Shown here: in pieces, positions 12,461-24,100 of the stretch
How the letters are laid out: every line of letters starts with the position of its first letter
Numbering within the stretch: position 1 is the stretch's first letter
Origin: Puffinus mauretanicus
Lineage: Eukaryota > Chordata > Aves > Procellariiformes > Procellariidae
NCBI GenBank assembly: GCA_023333565.1
Contig: JAJKFH010000102.1
Location: 4,667,001 to 4,731,000, forward strand
Length of the DNA: 64,000 bases
Reading direction: 5' to 3'
Program-made: the position numbers and the translations under genes
The notes under the pieces: generated by a model
What the model saw: only the letters and a program-made list of their open reading frames with translations
Told to the model about the DNA's origin: nothing
Databases searched by the model: none

Positions 12461-15400
12461 AGATAAAACACAACCAGCACACGCTTTATTGATCATACCC
12501 GATCCTGTAGCAAGCTATCAGCCTAGCAATCATATAATGGAGATGGTCTTGCATGCAAATGAAAATAATTTAATGACACAGAAAAACAATGAGAACCATT
12601 GTTTCCAGATAATTTATACAGATATCGAAGCATTCTTTTTCTCTTTTTTTATGAATTGAATTCACAGGAGATTTGTGAAAGTTGCCTGTCAGGTCAAAGG
12701 CTAGTGCTTTATCCATTTAATCATTCATCTCTGCTTGATTAATAGACTTTTTAAACAGAGTCATATATTAATAATGTAGGCTTTAACTGGGCATCTCGAT
12801 CAAAGAGCAGATTTTAGAAGTTGATTGGTTTGTATCCTCTAGGCTTGTGATAAATGTCTAGAGATTTCTTGTAGTCATTTTTTTCTTGTCATTTTTTCAT
12901 TCTGATATTCATTTCTCTCTTCAACATTGTCACATGAATATTTAAAACAAGAAATATAATCAGTTCAGTGCTTTTTCTCCAGTGCCAGGATCATAAAGAG
13001 AATAACTGTCATTCAATACAAAATCTCTTTATTACAATATTTAAGCACTGTCTGTTTTACCTTGCTTGTTGGGAAGCATGAGCTGAAAATCTTATATGCC
13101 TCAATAGGATTATGAATCGAAACTTATTCTTCAGATTTGGGGTTAAGTGGGATTAAGGAGAAGAAAACTTCTCAAAGATAAAAAGACTACGGAGTTAATA
13201 ATTAGAGGGGGCTAGAAAATCTTCAGCAAAACTGTTGTTGTTGGAAAATGCTGTCTCATCCAAACTGAACTGTTTTCTGGGAATAGGTCAGTGTTTAGGA
13301 AATTCAGATATATTCAGTTAAATCAAATCAAAATGCATTCTTTTTTGTTTGTTTTGAGATTACTTTTTATTTCCAAATCTTATTTTCTTCGGAAGTCAAA
13401 ATCTGAGGTGAGATGACTTCAATTGAAAGGAAATATTGTAACTGAGCTAAATATTTTTGAAAATTTTTTATGAACATTTTCATTTCTTTTAATTTTCCTT
13501 ACAGCTTGGAACAAAATGAGTACTCTGAGTGAAAGAGTAATCCCAGTTCCAAGCTTCCTGTAGCATTCCTTTTAGCAACAGTAATACACTTATTTAGGAT
13601 ATAAAATTCCATATCTTAACAAAGGCCTAAACAAAAATGATCACTCTCCTGATGCCCTGAGCTTCAAAGATCAAGGAAGACTTCCATCGTGGAGCAAAGT
13701 AAGCTGGCTTACCTGGTATTACTCACATGTGAATAATCGCCTCTCATTTCTAATTCATAGTGTATATCTCTGCTGCCAGTTCTGTACTTGTTGCATCTAT
13801 AAAAGTTCAAATGATACCAACAGCATTTCCAAACAATTCTCTCCCATGTAAGGCACGGATTTACAGAGCGCGCCATGCCTTGTTTTGCACATTGTTTTTT
13901 CTGGTCCAGCTCTGCCAGCTACATGCACTAGGTGCTGCTGATGGGCCAGGCTGTCCAGCATGAGAGCACAGAGCAGGATGAAATGGGACCTCGCTTCTGG
14001 CTATACCACAGTGTATGAGATATGTGATGCAGAAAGGATCTTTGTTGCACGGTTTCTGCTTCTACGCCATTCCTAGGAGAGAACTGGAAGTAATTCAAAG
14101 CCCAAAACTGTCTATTAAAAATGGACACTAAAACTGAAAATATTTGGTAGTACTTTAATCTGGAATAGAAACTGGATTCTGCAGAATTGTATGGGTGTGC
14201 TCTCCAGGAACAATTTTTCTCTTTATCATCTTTTACGCTGCTGAGAGCTTGGACATCCTTGTACTTACTAGAGTGAAGGACTTCCTGGAGGATGCAGTTA
14301 CACAGCTACAAACCTTGGTTGTTGTCTGAAGAAAGCATCTCCAACTTGAATTTAGCATAATGAAACTGGGAGGTGTTGATGCAGTTACTTTCTATTGTTG
14401 CAGGTGTCATAGTGTCACTGATTTCAGTAAGGCAGAGATGTTGCCATCACCCTGCACAGTCTCCTTTCCTCATTCCCTCTGTCTGCAAGTAGTAGCTGCT
14501 GGCTGGCCAGTGCAAGTTATGAGATGTGTGATTCCCTGAATGGCAATTGTGTCTGAGGCTTTTGGTGTATGGAAAGATGTAAGCCTCTAAAGCTTGTAGG
14601 CAAGCTCTGCATAGCTGAGAAGCAAGAGAATCCCTTTTAGGAGCGCAGCAACGGTGTGTGGGATGAGAGTTCCTCTAAGCACACCTCAGCCATGACACAA
14701 TGCAGATGAGGATAAGGTACTCCAGACAGAGACAGCGTCATGGGGTACATCCTGGAAGTGCTAAAAGCCTCATCTAAATACCATCACTGTCTCTTTACTC
14801 CTGTGGTGTGGTGCAGAAACAGCAGAAGGAGAACAGTCCTTTTCTTCAAAGCACTCGTGGTGATGGCAACTAAGTGTTGCTTGATAGTTGATCTTAATAT
14901 ACCCTGTGGATGAACTGTGCTATCTGAATTGTTCCAGTCTTGTCATAATAACTTCTGCTGTTCATGTGCTGTTGGCAGGGAGATCAAATCAAAAACTGAC
15001 CCTCAGGATCATTGACTCAAGTGGGAGGGTTTAAGACCTGTGCAATTTGTTGTTTTAAAAGTCCTCTTCAGAGGCCAGAAAGGCTCAGTGTGGGTGTGTA
15101 CAGATAAATAAAAATAATAATAAGTAGTAATGCTGAGACTCAAAATCCTTCAGGAAGTATAAGCCCAAGTTTACTGTGGCTTAATCAGGACCTGTGTATA
15201 TATACACTGATATTAACGACAGTTTACTTATACCATAAAAGTTTCACCACCATGAATTTGGGTTGACTACATTGCTTCCTGGCTTCTTTTTTCATTTCAA
15301 TTCATCAAACATAATGTTGCAGGGATGCAGTTATCCCACTTAATAATGGTAGCTTGTAAACAACATTATGTTCATAAAGTCATCCATTCCTTTTCTATGT

Positions 15401-16582
15401 CCATCCAGAGATTTCTGGTATGATCGTTCATCTGAACCCTGCAGAGTTCAGTTTGTTTAATTGTTTCTGAGGTTTTGGTTATTTTAATAATCTGGCTTGT
15501 GCTTAATGAAAATTAAATTTGTGGGGTGAAAAAACAGCTATCCTTCTACTCTTTTCCTTATTTAACAGTCATGATGGCAAAAGTAAGCTAATATATTTTC
15601 CAACAATTCCATTACTTTGTGAAGAACAGATTTCCAAATACAGAAGTAATTTTTAATTGTCCTCCCAGTTTTATTTACTCCTCTTCTGCTCTTTCCTTTC
15701 TTTTGGCTGTTTCTTTTCTGTGGAAAATGGATTGTTCACCTCTCCTCACACAAATAAATGGTTTTTATTTTCACCCTCAATGAATGTTTCCTCCGGTCTT
15801 ATGCCACACCAAGGACTGCCCTTTCTGTCCCATGCTGGCTTCTCTTCTGATAACATCTCAGGGAGCACAGCCTATCTGTTCCATGAGATCTTTTTGCCCC
15901 ATTAAATTCATCTTCCTCCCCCTAAGCTAGCTGCTTGGCAGCTGTGCTGCGAGAAACACATAAGCCATTAAGATGGATGGTATTGACATCATCTGCTTTC
16001 TTAGGGATTACAGCAAGCCTACCTTTCAATGATCCATAGTTAGCTTCGGTTTCTCTACTAATGCAATCCTGTGCGACTGAGAGTGCCACAGGCAGGGACT
16101 GTGGAGAGCTGAGTTTTGAAAGCCAAAAGGGCCAAACCAAACCTTCTCCCTGGTACAGTACGTGCTTCTGCCAGAGGAAAAACTAAGGAAAATATTAAGT
16201 AAAGTCACATGAGTCCTATCAAGTCTACAAAGCCTGCAGTAACAGTGAGAAGGGAGCCTGGGGCAGGGTGTGAGAGACAGCACGCAAAACACTGGCTACT
16301 GCCCATTTGGGCTTCTTCGCTACTAGCGCTGCTGAAGTTATTGCTAATCTGGCAGCATTAGGATTTCTTTCAGATACTGCTAGAAGCAATAGATTTGACA
16401 CGTTAACTTTCTCAGTGGAACAGCGCTAACTGACAAACAACAATTTCTGCTGAAACTGTGGATAGTGGGTGACCCACTGTGTTTAGCAGTCCAACAAGCA
16501 ATACCCAAGGTGATATCACAGTTAGATTCTTTTTTAGTTTCCATTTTTGTCACATATGACGAGGAGTTAAAAAAAAAAAAAA

Positions 16583-16617
16583 GCGTGTGTGTGTGAGCGC
16601 ACGCATATGTGTGTGTG
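16583..16617. repeat. Alternating purine-pyrimidine GT/GC microsatellite
   Basis: GCGTGTGTGTGTG, then AGCGCACGCATATGTGTGTG. Purine and pyrimidine alternate over 35 bases with a single break. A 14-base poly(A) run precedes it and a GAGAGA run follows. Confidence 0.85.
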
Positions 16618-19312
16618 AGAGAGAAATATGTGTTTTCAATTTTGCTTCTGGTCTGACTATAACACAAAGGAGAACAGCCTTCACATGACTCTATCAAGCC
16701 ATTAGGGATTACCCAAAAGCTAACTGTTGGAAGGCAGAGCAAAAAGGGTTCTCCTTTCAGAGACATGAGACATATTTCTAGTCATATATCTAGTAACTAT
16801 TACAGTGTCAGGACAGCATCTCCCAGATACTAGGACTGAGCATGAAGTGAAATTTTAAGTCCATGCCAAAACCCCTAAGCCTTTCTTTCTTTAAACTTTG
16901 CTATGAAAAAAAGTTTAAATTTTATTGATCTAAAGAAAGAAACTGAAAATTTCAGTTTTTCAAATTTTTGAAAATTCCAGGGGCCTTTTGGTGAAATTAC
17001 CTCTGTGGGTTTTTTCCTGGTCACTTAATGGCAGGAACATGAGCAGATGGTGTGGGTAGAAAAGCTTCCACCTCCCTGACTATGAGTCATATGTGGACCA
17101 GGGGATGGCAAAACTGCTGTTGTCCTGGACCTTCAAGTAAAACCCATAAAAAATCCATGTAGAGCTCCTGGGGATGTTTCTTTGTATCAAGCAAATGCTT
17201 GTCAAGCCTGAGATGTTTAAAAAAGAAATAAAATTAATTTAAAAAAAAAAAAGGAATTGGGGATTCAAAAGGCAGTTTTGCAACTAGTGTGCCTTTAATA
17301 AAGAGCACCTTGTCCCCACAAATTATTTCAGGAGTGTCTCTCAATGTAATGTAGAACAAAGTTCCAGCTGCTCGTTTTTCTCTTGTACCTCAAAAGGTGA
17401 ATCTACTTTGCAGACAACTTATATACTTCAACTAAATCTACTGTTTCATGTTCTAAGTTGTGAAGATAGTAATCTTCAAGTTTGTTCCATATCTTTATCC
17501 ACACTGCAGCCCCCATATGTAAGCCTCTTAACCTAAGGCAGAGCATACGGGACTTGGAGGGGGAGGAGAAACAAGTGGTTTTGTCTTCCTGTTTCACTTT
17601 AGGTTTGTCTGTTCCCTTTATTTCCACTTCTAGATGACCAAGAATATTGAAAAATCTTCCTTTTTTTTTTTTAATATGCTCAAAGCCAGAACAAAGCTTG
17701 ATGGCCTATGCATTCAACAGTAAGAAACTAAACTGAGTTTATCTGAAATGCTTCTAAACCTCTGTTGTATTTGTTATTGTCGTAGTAGCTTTACATTCAT
17801 TTGGGCATTGGGCTGTACACATGGTGCCATCTTGGTTTGTAACTTCTAAACAAAAGAAAAATGAATTTACAAGAAAAGCTGTCTGGTTGCATAAACAAGT
17901 TTAAAAAATTTAGATGGCTAAAAATTCAGTTAGAAGGATTTTGAAGCTTGTCAGAGCTCCTTAATGGAAGTCGTTGTTATTTAGATTGAAAGGTATAACA
18001 TGAGTTTAGCTATTAGGCATATTCCAAGGCCTTTCGAATAGAAAGCAAAAGCTGTAATAAGAAAGTTGTCAGAGATGAAGGTGCTGCTAATAGAACATTC
18101 CCTGTATTAAGAAAAATAAGACTTAAAGAGCTGTGAATGTCCTCAGAAAAAATTGCCTGGTCATAGAGAGAAGCTTGAAGGACTTTTGCTTTTCACTGGA
18201 ATTAAGAAAGTTCAAGTTCAGACAGTGTTAGGCTGTGCAAAGTCTCTGTACTGAATTCCAGTAACCCTCCCTCTCTTTATAGAAAGGATGTATTTTCAAG
18301 ATTTCATTTTGGCAAGAAGAGAGGAATTCTATAAACTGTGTGAAACATGCAGTTATAGAATTTTTCAGCTAAAACAAGTGGTTTTAATGTTTTAAACAGA
18401 ATGGGTGCACGTATGCAAAATGTGATAATATTTCCAAAGAGCTGAGCAGATATAACGAAGCCAGTGGTAGTTCATTCCCCAGATGAGCTATGAAGCACCC
18501 TCAGTTACAGTGCCGCTGTTGGCAGCAGAGGAGCGAAGTGGAGGTTCGGTGAGCTCCTCCCTGGTGGCAGGACTGTCGGCTGCTGTTTCTCTGGTTCTGT
18601 GATGGGAAGGATTTTCAGAGGCCATATGAGCGCTGGTGCCTCATCCAGAGCGAAGTCAGCAGGGTAGCTCCTGTGCACTTAAAAGATCAGTATGTTGACA
18701 CATTGAAGAAGCAGACTGCTGGGGTTTTTGTTGAAAAGTGGCATAAGATCAACACTTGAATAACCTAAGTAGCAGAAAAGTTTTGTATAGCCTTGGTAGA
18801 GGTGGTCATTTTTATCATCGTTACACTAGCATTCCTAAATAATAAACTGCAAGGATGTGGCCAAGTGAGAAAGGTTTGCTTTGGATCTTTTTTTATTAAA
18901 CTTTATCATAATTATGTAGATGTGATAAGATTGATGTATGTCTTTTGAGAGTCAGTTTATATGTCTGTAGAAGTCAGGAAAGCACTGTTTCAAGGGCATT
19001 TTAGGCAATATATATTTTCCATGAAAACCAGTATCTCTACCTGTAAAGCCTTAGTTACTGAGAGCAAGGACACATAAAAATGTGATATATACCATATTCT
19101 TATTACTGACACGTGCCACACTTTTTTTTTTTTTTGCATTATCTACTATACCTTTCAGGTCTGATGCATTGCTCATTGGTACCTGTTGAGAAACTAAGAA
19201 CTGCTCCATTCAAGGAGATATAAGTCCAGTTTCTGACTCTATTGAGTCCAAGATGTAGAATGTTTCTGTTTTACTATTAATATTAATAATAGTAATGTTA
19301 CGGGTCCAAAGT

Positions 19313-19370
19313 CTCCCGTGCCTACTGACTGAGCTAGGCTACACAAGATGGGAGGGAACATGATCAGGAC
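19313..19370 (+). mobile_element. LTR U3 fragment at the left edge of the ERV remnant
   Basis: CTCCCGTGCCTACTGACTGA and the following bases to CATGATCAGGAC match the U3 of the solo LTR at 37007-37528 (plus-strand complement at about 37336-37393), with only three substitutions and one inserted base over the 58 bases. It matches the 3' LTR at 20636 much less well. The 5' end of the provirus was therefore deleted, or the fragment comes from a different LTR subfamily. Confidence 0.7.
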
Positions 19371-20635
19371 ACTTAAGCGTGGGGCTCGAAGGGTTCGAGA
19401 TAATGACAGGTTTGACTGGAACGTGCTAGATCGAATTTATAGCTGTTACTGCTGTTTAGCTATTAATTCGCAGGCTCTTGTGCTTGCCATGGGGCTTGCT
19501 TGCCTTAATGTGTATTAGAGTCTTGTGCTTGTTAGTGGCTGCTTTTTTGCTCTCACTGCTTGCTGTACTGCTGCACTGCTGATCGTCTTACTGTGCTGTG
19601 CCTGGGAACATTCTGATAACAGCAATGGGGATGCGCCTGGGCTGGCAGATGGCCAGGGCATCGCTGCTGCTTCTGTGCTGCTGTGCTGGACAGGCTGGAA
19701 CTGCAGCGTGAACTCGAATCGAAGGGACTGTGACCTGTGGCTGAGTCCACGTGGGAGCAGGACACCCCGAGGCGTCTGTGACTGTGGAAAAGTCCATGCT
19801 ACAGCAGGTACACCTTGAAGTGTCAGTGGCTGTGCATGAGGTCATGCTGGAGCACCTCAAAGCGTGTGGCCATGGATAAGCCCATGACAGGGGAGGTACA
19901 CCCCTGGAGAGATTGCAGCCATGGGTAAGGCCGTGTTGGAGCAGGTTTACTTCTGAAGGGACTGTGGCTGTGGGTAAGGCCACGCTGGGACTGGTGCACC
20001 TCGAAGCGACTGTGGCTGTGGACAAGTCTGTGCCGCAGCAGGTATACCCTGGAGAGACTGTGGCTCATAGGTAAGGCTCCACTTGGAGCAGGTACATCCC
20101 TAAGAGACTGCAGTCTGTGGATAAGTCCAAGCCGGAGCAGGGGCAAGGGGAGGAGTTCATTGCAATGTTAAACCCTATGGTCTGGCCCAAAGGGACCAGG
20201 GGTGGAGATTGTAATGGATATACCTTTAAATTGTTGTAACCCATGATTTGAATTGCATGTTGTAGGATTTACTATAGCAGGAACCACCTGAACCAATGGA
20301 GGACAAGCTTTACAAGAAGCAGCGCAGGCGCAGCAGTGACCCGACCTGAGCCGGCTTTGGTGCCCAGTAACTCCACGCAACACACCACCTCTGCTGACCT
20401 GAGTGACCACCATAACAGATGGAGCCCAAAGTCATGGACTAAATGAACGCAGTGGACATTTTGTGTACATTTATGGATATTTTATGGACATTTTACAGGG
20501 GTGGTCCATAGACTAAGGGAATGATATCTGTATATTATATCAAAAGATGGGAAGGGGGATGGTGGGTAATGAGAATGTATTGGATAGTGTGGGACCTGAG
20601 CATGATGTAAATGGTATGGAATAAGGGGTGGATAC
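19371..20635 (+). mobile_element. ERV internal-region remnant (non-coding)
   Basis: This 1.3-kb segment leads directly into the 3' LTR in the same orientation. It holds a short open frame at 19525-19818 with a hydrophobic Leu/Cys-rich stretch, a ~48-bp minisatellite (19724-20150), and a 3' untranslated part ending in a polypurine-like AAGGGGTGGA (20623-20632). I see no recognisable gag, protease, reverse transcriptase, integrase or env motif, so the coding genome has been lost by deletion or this was a non-autonomous element. Its assignment as ERV internal sequence rests on orientation and continuity with the LTR. Confidence 0.65.
19724..20150 (+). repeat. Minisatellite, about nine ~48-bp units, inside the ERV remnant
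   Basis: Degenerate units start near 19724, 19774, 19820, 19862, 19909, 19958, 20006, 20054 and 20103 (42-50 bp each). A typical unit reads GACTGTGGCTGTGGATAAGT, then CCACGCTGGAGCAGGTACAC plus a short linker. The period averages 48, a multiple of three, so stop-free frames extend across it. The two minus-strand frames of 145 and 107 codons here are by-products, with 16-residue periodic His/Ser/Arg-rich translations. Confidence 0.88.
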
Positions 20636-21196
20636 TGTCCTGGTTTTGGCTGGGATGGAGTTGATTTTCTTCCTATTAACTGGTATAGTGCTGTGTTTTG
20701 GATGTAGTGTGAGAATAATGTTGATGGCACACTGATGTTTTGGTTGTTGCTAGGTATTGTTTATGCTAGTCAAGGACTTTTTGTCTTCCCATGCCCTGCC
20801 AGATGTGCAGGGGGCTGGGAGGGACCGTGGCCAGGACGGCTGGCCCAGCTGGCCAATAGGCTATTCCATACCATATGGCGTCATGCTCAGCATATAAGGC
20901 TGGGTGAAGAAGAAGGAGGGGGCATTCGGAGTGATGGCGTTTGTCTTCCCAAGTAACCGTTACAGCGTGATGGAGCCCTGCTTTCCTGGCGATGGCTGAA
21001 CACCTGCCTGCCGATGGGAAGTGGTGAATGAATTCCCTTGTTTTGCTTTGCTTGCATGCGCTTTTGCTTTCCCTATTAGAAGCTGTCTTTATCTCAACCC
21101 ACGAGTTTTTTCTCACTTTTACCCTTCTGATTCTCCCCATCCCACCAGTGGTAATGACTTCGTGGTATTTGGCTGCTGCCAGGTTAAACCACGACA
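20636..21196 (+). mobile_element. ERVL-like LTR (3' LTR of a decayed provirus)
   Basis: It begins TGTCCTGGTTTTGGCTGGGA and ends GGTTAAACCACGACA, 561 bp, with TG...CA ends. TATAAG at 20893-20898 marks the TATA box. The sequence homologous to the ATTAAA poly(A) signal of the two solo LTRs reads ATTAGA here (21075-21080), so the signal appears lost. The shared block GCTGTCTTTATCTCAACCCA follows. It is preceded by AAGGGGTGGA at the polypurine-tract position and by internal retroviral sequence, which makes it the 3' LTR. No complete 5' LTR exists in the window. Confidence 0.9.
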
Positions 21197-24100
21197 TGCC
21201 CATAGTAGTAATGTGTGTGAGATCTTCCTGAAGCAAACACCTTGTCAATTATGCAGCCATCAGAGAGAATTTCAATTAATTTTGAGAATAAATTTGTAAT
21301 CATTACTGGATCCTGGGTAATGCTCAGAATTAGAAGACTATATTTAAAATGAAATTTAAAAGAGTGAAGGATTAAAATTACCACTTAAAGGAGGGAGGAG
21401 TAATTTTCCTATAGCACATCTGCAAACAGATATGTATGTATACACATTACTCAGTGTGTACACTTACAATCCTTCTATTTCTTTCTCTTTCACTCTATAT
21501 ATCAATATATCCATCAATCACTTTTTCTACCATGTATGCATTTGGAAAGTGACATGATGCCTCAAAATCAGACTGTTTTCCTCTGCTCTGTGTCTTTCAC
21601 TGGCAAAGAGTGAATCAAGGTCATCTCTTTAGAGTTCAGCAATTCATTAAATATTCCAATGGTTCAAATATCTGCGGCTGCACATTCCACTAGCCCTTAT
21701 CTTCCGTTTATGTAGTAAATAATGCAATACTTACTGAAGTTTTGATGTGGTTGGCTGTGATTCATATCTTAAATGGCATGTGAAATCTGTATATATAGTT
21801 ATATCTATATACTCTTAATATTTATGTCTACATACCCTTAATATCTAGTTACATAGAAATACAAATTAAAAAATCGCAAGGTAGCTATTTCATATTCTTT
21901 TCATAAACATCCTCCAGCATTAAAACCATGACTTTGGCTTCACAATGTTTCATATCTGTGAAACTCAGTTATCAATATTTTTATGGTTTTGCATCACTAG
22001 AGACAAAAAATGGGATTTAATCAGGAGACTATTTTGGATGGTCAGCAAACTTTCACCTTAGAACAGTCAGTCAGAATTGAGCCAGAAGAGCAGCTATGCA
22101 AAACTCTGGAAGTTAGGAAAATTGTGAGGCAGGTTGTTGGATTTTTAGCTCACTGAAATGGGAGAAGAGCATGGGTAGACATTTTTTAGCCTAGAAATGG
22201 CCTGAAAGTTTTATTTAGGATGAAATTTAGGAGAAATAGCATTGTATAAACTAAAAATAGCTGCAATAAAAAAAAAAAAACTTGCTTACTGAATACCATG
22301 AGCAAGCAAGTTATCTTACCAGTGTTCCACTTAATTTAAAAATTAATATATATTAGGTGGCAGGAGAACCTAATGTGAAGTATGAGAGAGACTACAGACA
22401 ATTAAGATGAAATGGCTATCGGGAAATCCCATCTGATTTAAAATGAACTTTCTTTGTTCATATTGTGAAAAAAGAACATTTTTTCAGGAAGACAATGAAA
22501 AATTGGTAAAAGTTGAATATATTTCCATTAAATGTCTGCCCTGTTTTTTCTTAAGGCCCAGTATTTTGAAGTATACGTGGTATATTTCTAGGTTTTCTTA
22601 ACTTTGTGTTTTGATTTCTCAATCTGCAGTAATATTTTTTGTGCATATAAAAACCGCACAAAGAAAATCAAACTCTAATCCAAAGATAAGGGTCCTGCAT
22701 AGCCAGACATCAAGATATTTGGTTGGTCTTTTTCTTTCTTAAAGCCCATGTTCCTTGACTCATGTGATTACTGGCAAACGCAGATAAACCCTCCACTAAG
22801 CCTTTTTAAAAAAAAAAAAAAAATTGGTACCTTTCAGACTAAAGTATTTAGCTAACTCCAGAATCTTGAATACTTGGCAAATTATGCGGGCCAGCTTCTG
22901 AAAATAAGGTGTTACTGTTTGGCACTGGGAACAAAAGGAAGAGATTAAATCTGCTACAGTAGCATTTTGTTTGCTTGTTTGTTTACCTCTGGAAATTGAG
23001 TACCTAGGGATAAATAGATGTCTGTTGTCTTTACCATGACCTCCAAACATCCAGAGATGTACAAAACCGAGTGGCACAGGCAGCTTACAGTGCTTCTGCT
23101 TGAAATGGGTAAATGGCCGATATTCCAGCCCCAGAGAGGAAAGCTGAGATTGACCCGAGGCCACCTCCATGGTGTAAATGAACTGAGTTGCCCGAAAATC
23201 AGTGGAGTCTGGCCAATTTACTCCAGCTACAAATCCAATGCCTTGTGGAAGAATTTGGTTCCTAGTATTTCTTAAGTCCTTGCATGACGGGCCAAGTCAA
23301 AACTTTAGCCTATTTTTTTCTGAGAGACCAAAACATAACCAGTGTTTCTACCATAACATAGATGCTTTAATTAAGGAAAATATATGACACTTTTGAATGT
23401 TGCGTTTTTAAGCATAGTAGTAAAATTGCTGAGTACGTAATTACTAGGCAATTGTATGACCTTAATTCACAGAAGACCAATTTTTTTACTGCAAACCCCA
23501 GAAAACCCACAACTTTAAGTAGGAATCAGGATTAGGCTATGATAGGAGTGTTAAGGTTTTTCAATAAAAAGCTTTGTAAGAGATGTCAATTATTATTAGG
23601 ATATTCTTTTACTATTTGAAGTTTTGCTCCATAAAACATGGGACAAAAATTTTGAAAAATGGCATCTGCTGGCATAAATCTTGGGGATTCCTGTAAGAGG
23701 TGCTACCATAAAAAAAGAAGCAGCTCACCTTACAAAGTCATTGTATCAAGACAAAAAATGATCAAAGTTCTTTGTGACATTCAATCACTGTTTCCATTTC
23801 ATATGCCAGAACAAGAAGCAGAGATGACTGATAATTTCTATAATCATTCTTAATAATTCCAAAAGGCAGAAGAATAGATAATAATAATATGTATTCTTGT
23901 GCTAAGCTGCTCTTCCTCCCTTGCTTTTTAGATTTTGCCATTGTGCTCCGTCTATTGCAGATAATCTGTCAGGTCAACAATATCAATAGTTTTTATTACA
24001 GAAAGCAGATATTATCAGCATCCTATCTGTCCATTTAATTAGAAATGTGGTACTGCTGTTAAGCTTAAGAACAATTTGAGGAAGGAAAAAGAAAACCAAG

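Larger units (their letters stand above)
9089..19312. other. Intergenic desert left of the ERV
   Basis: About 10 kb without a recognised gene. It contains TTG and GT-rich microsatellites (listed separately), A/T homopolymers (17239-17251, 17662-17673, 19123-19134), and an AT-rich block near 12640-12850 that resembles a conserved non-coding element in texture. The longest open frame (16380-16766, minus, 128 codons) crosses the GT microsatellite and a poly(A) run and has no recognisable motif. Confidence 0.6.

Noticed and set aside
16380..16766. Minus-strand 128-codon open frame
   Set aside because: It spans a GT microsatellite and a poly(A) run, giving Thr/His and Phe runs. No family similarity and no splice or promoter context.
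19525..19818. Plus-strand 97-codon frame with a hydrophobic Leu/Cys-rich start, in sense orientation in the ERV
   Set aside because: It could be a remnant of a viral frame, but no retroviral motif is visible and it runs into the minisatellite. Described within the ERV remnant, not called as a gene.
19588..20146. Minus-strand open frames of 145 and 107 codons
   Set aside because: They are produced by the ~48-bp minisatellite, whose period is a multiple of three. The translations are low-complexity 16-residue repeats in two different frames.
20766..21248. Minus-strand 160-codon open frame antisense to the ERV 3' LTR, with a similar 78-codon frame antisense to the solo LTR at 29.5-29.8 kb
   Set aside because: The similarity (LYAEHD and the following residues) follows from homology of the two LTRs. 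Both frames are antisense to known LTR structure, and the third LTR does not keep the frame. No protein family is recognisable.
22796..23170. Minus-strand 124-codon open frame ending in a Phe/Lys run
   Set aside because: The C-terminal run comes from a poly(A) tract. No motif and no supporting splice sites.
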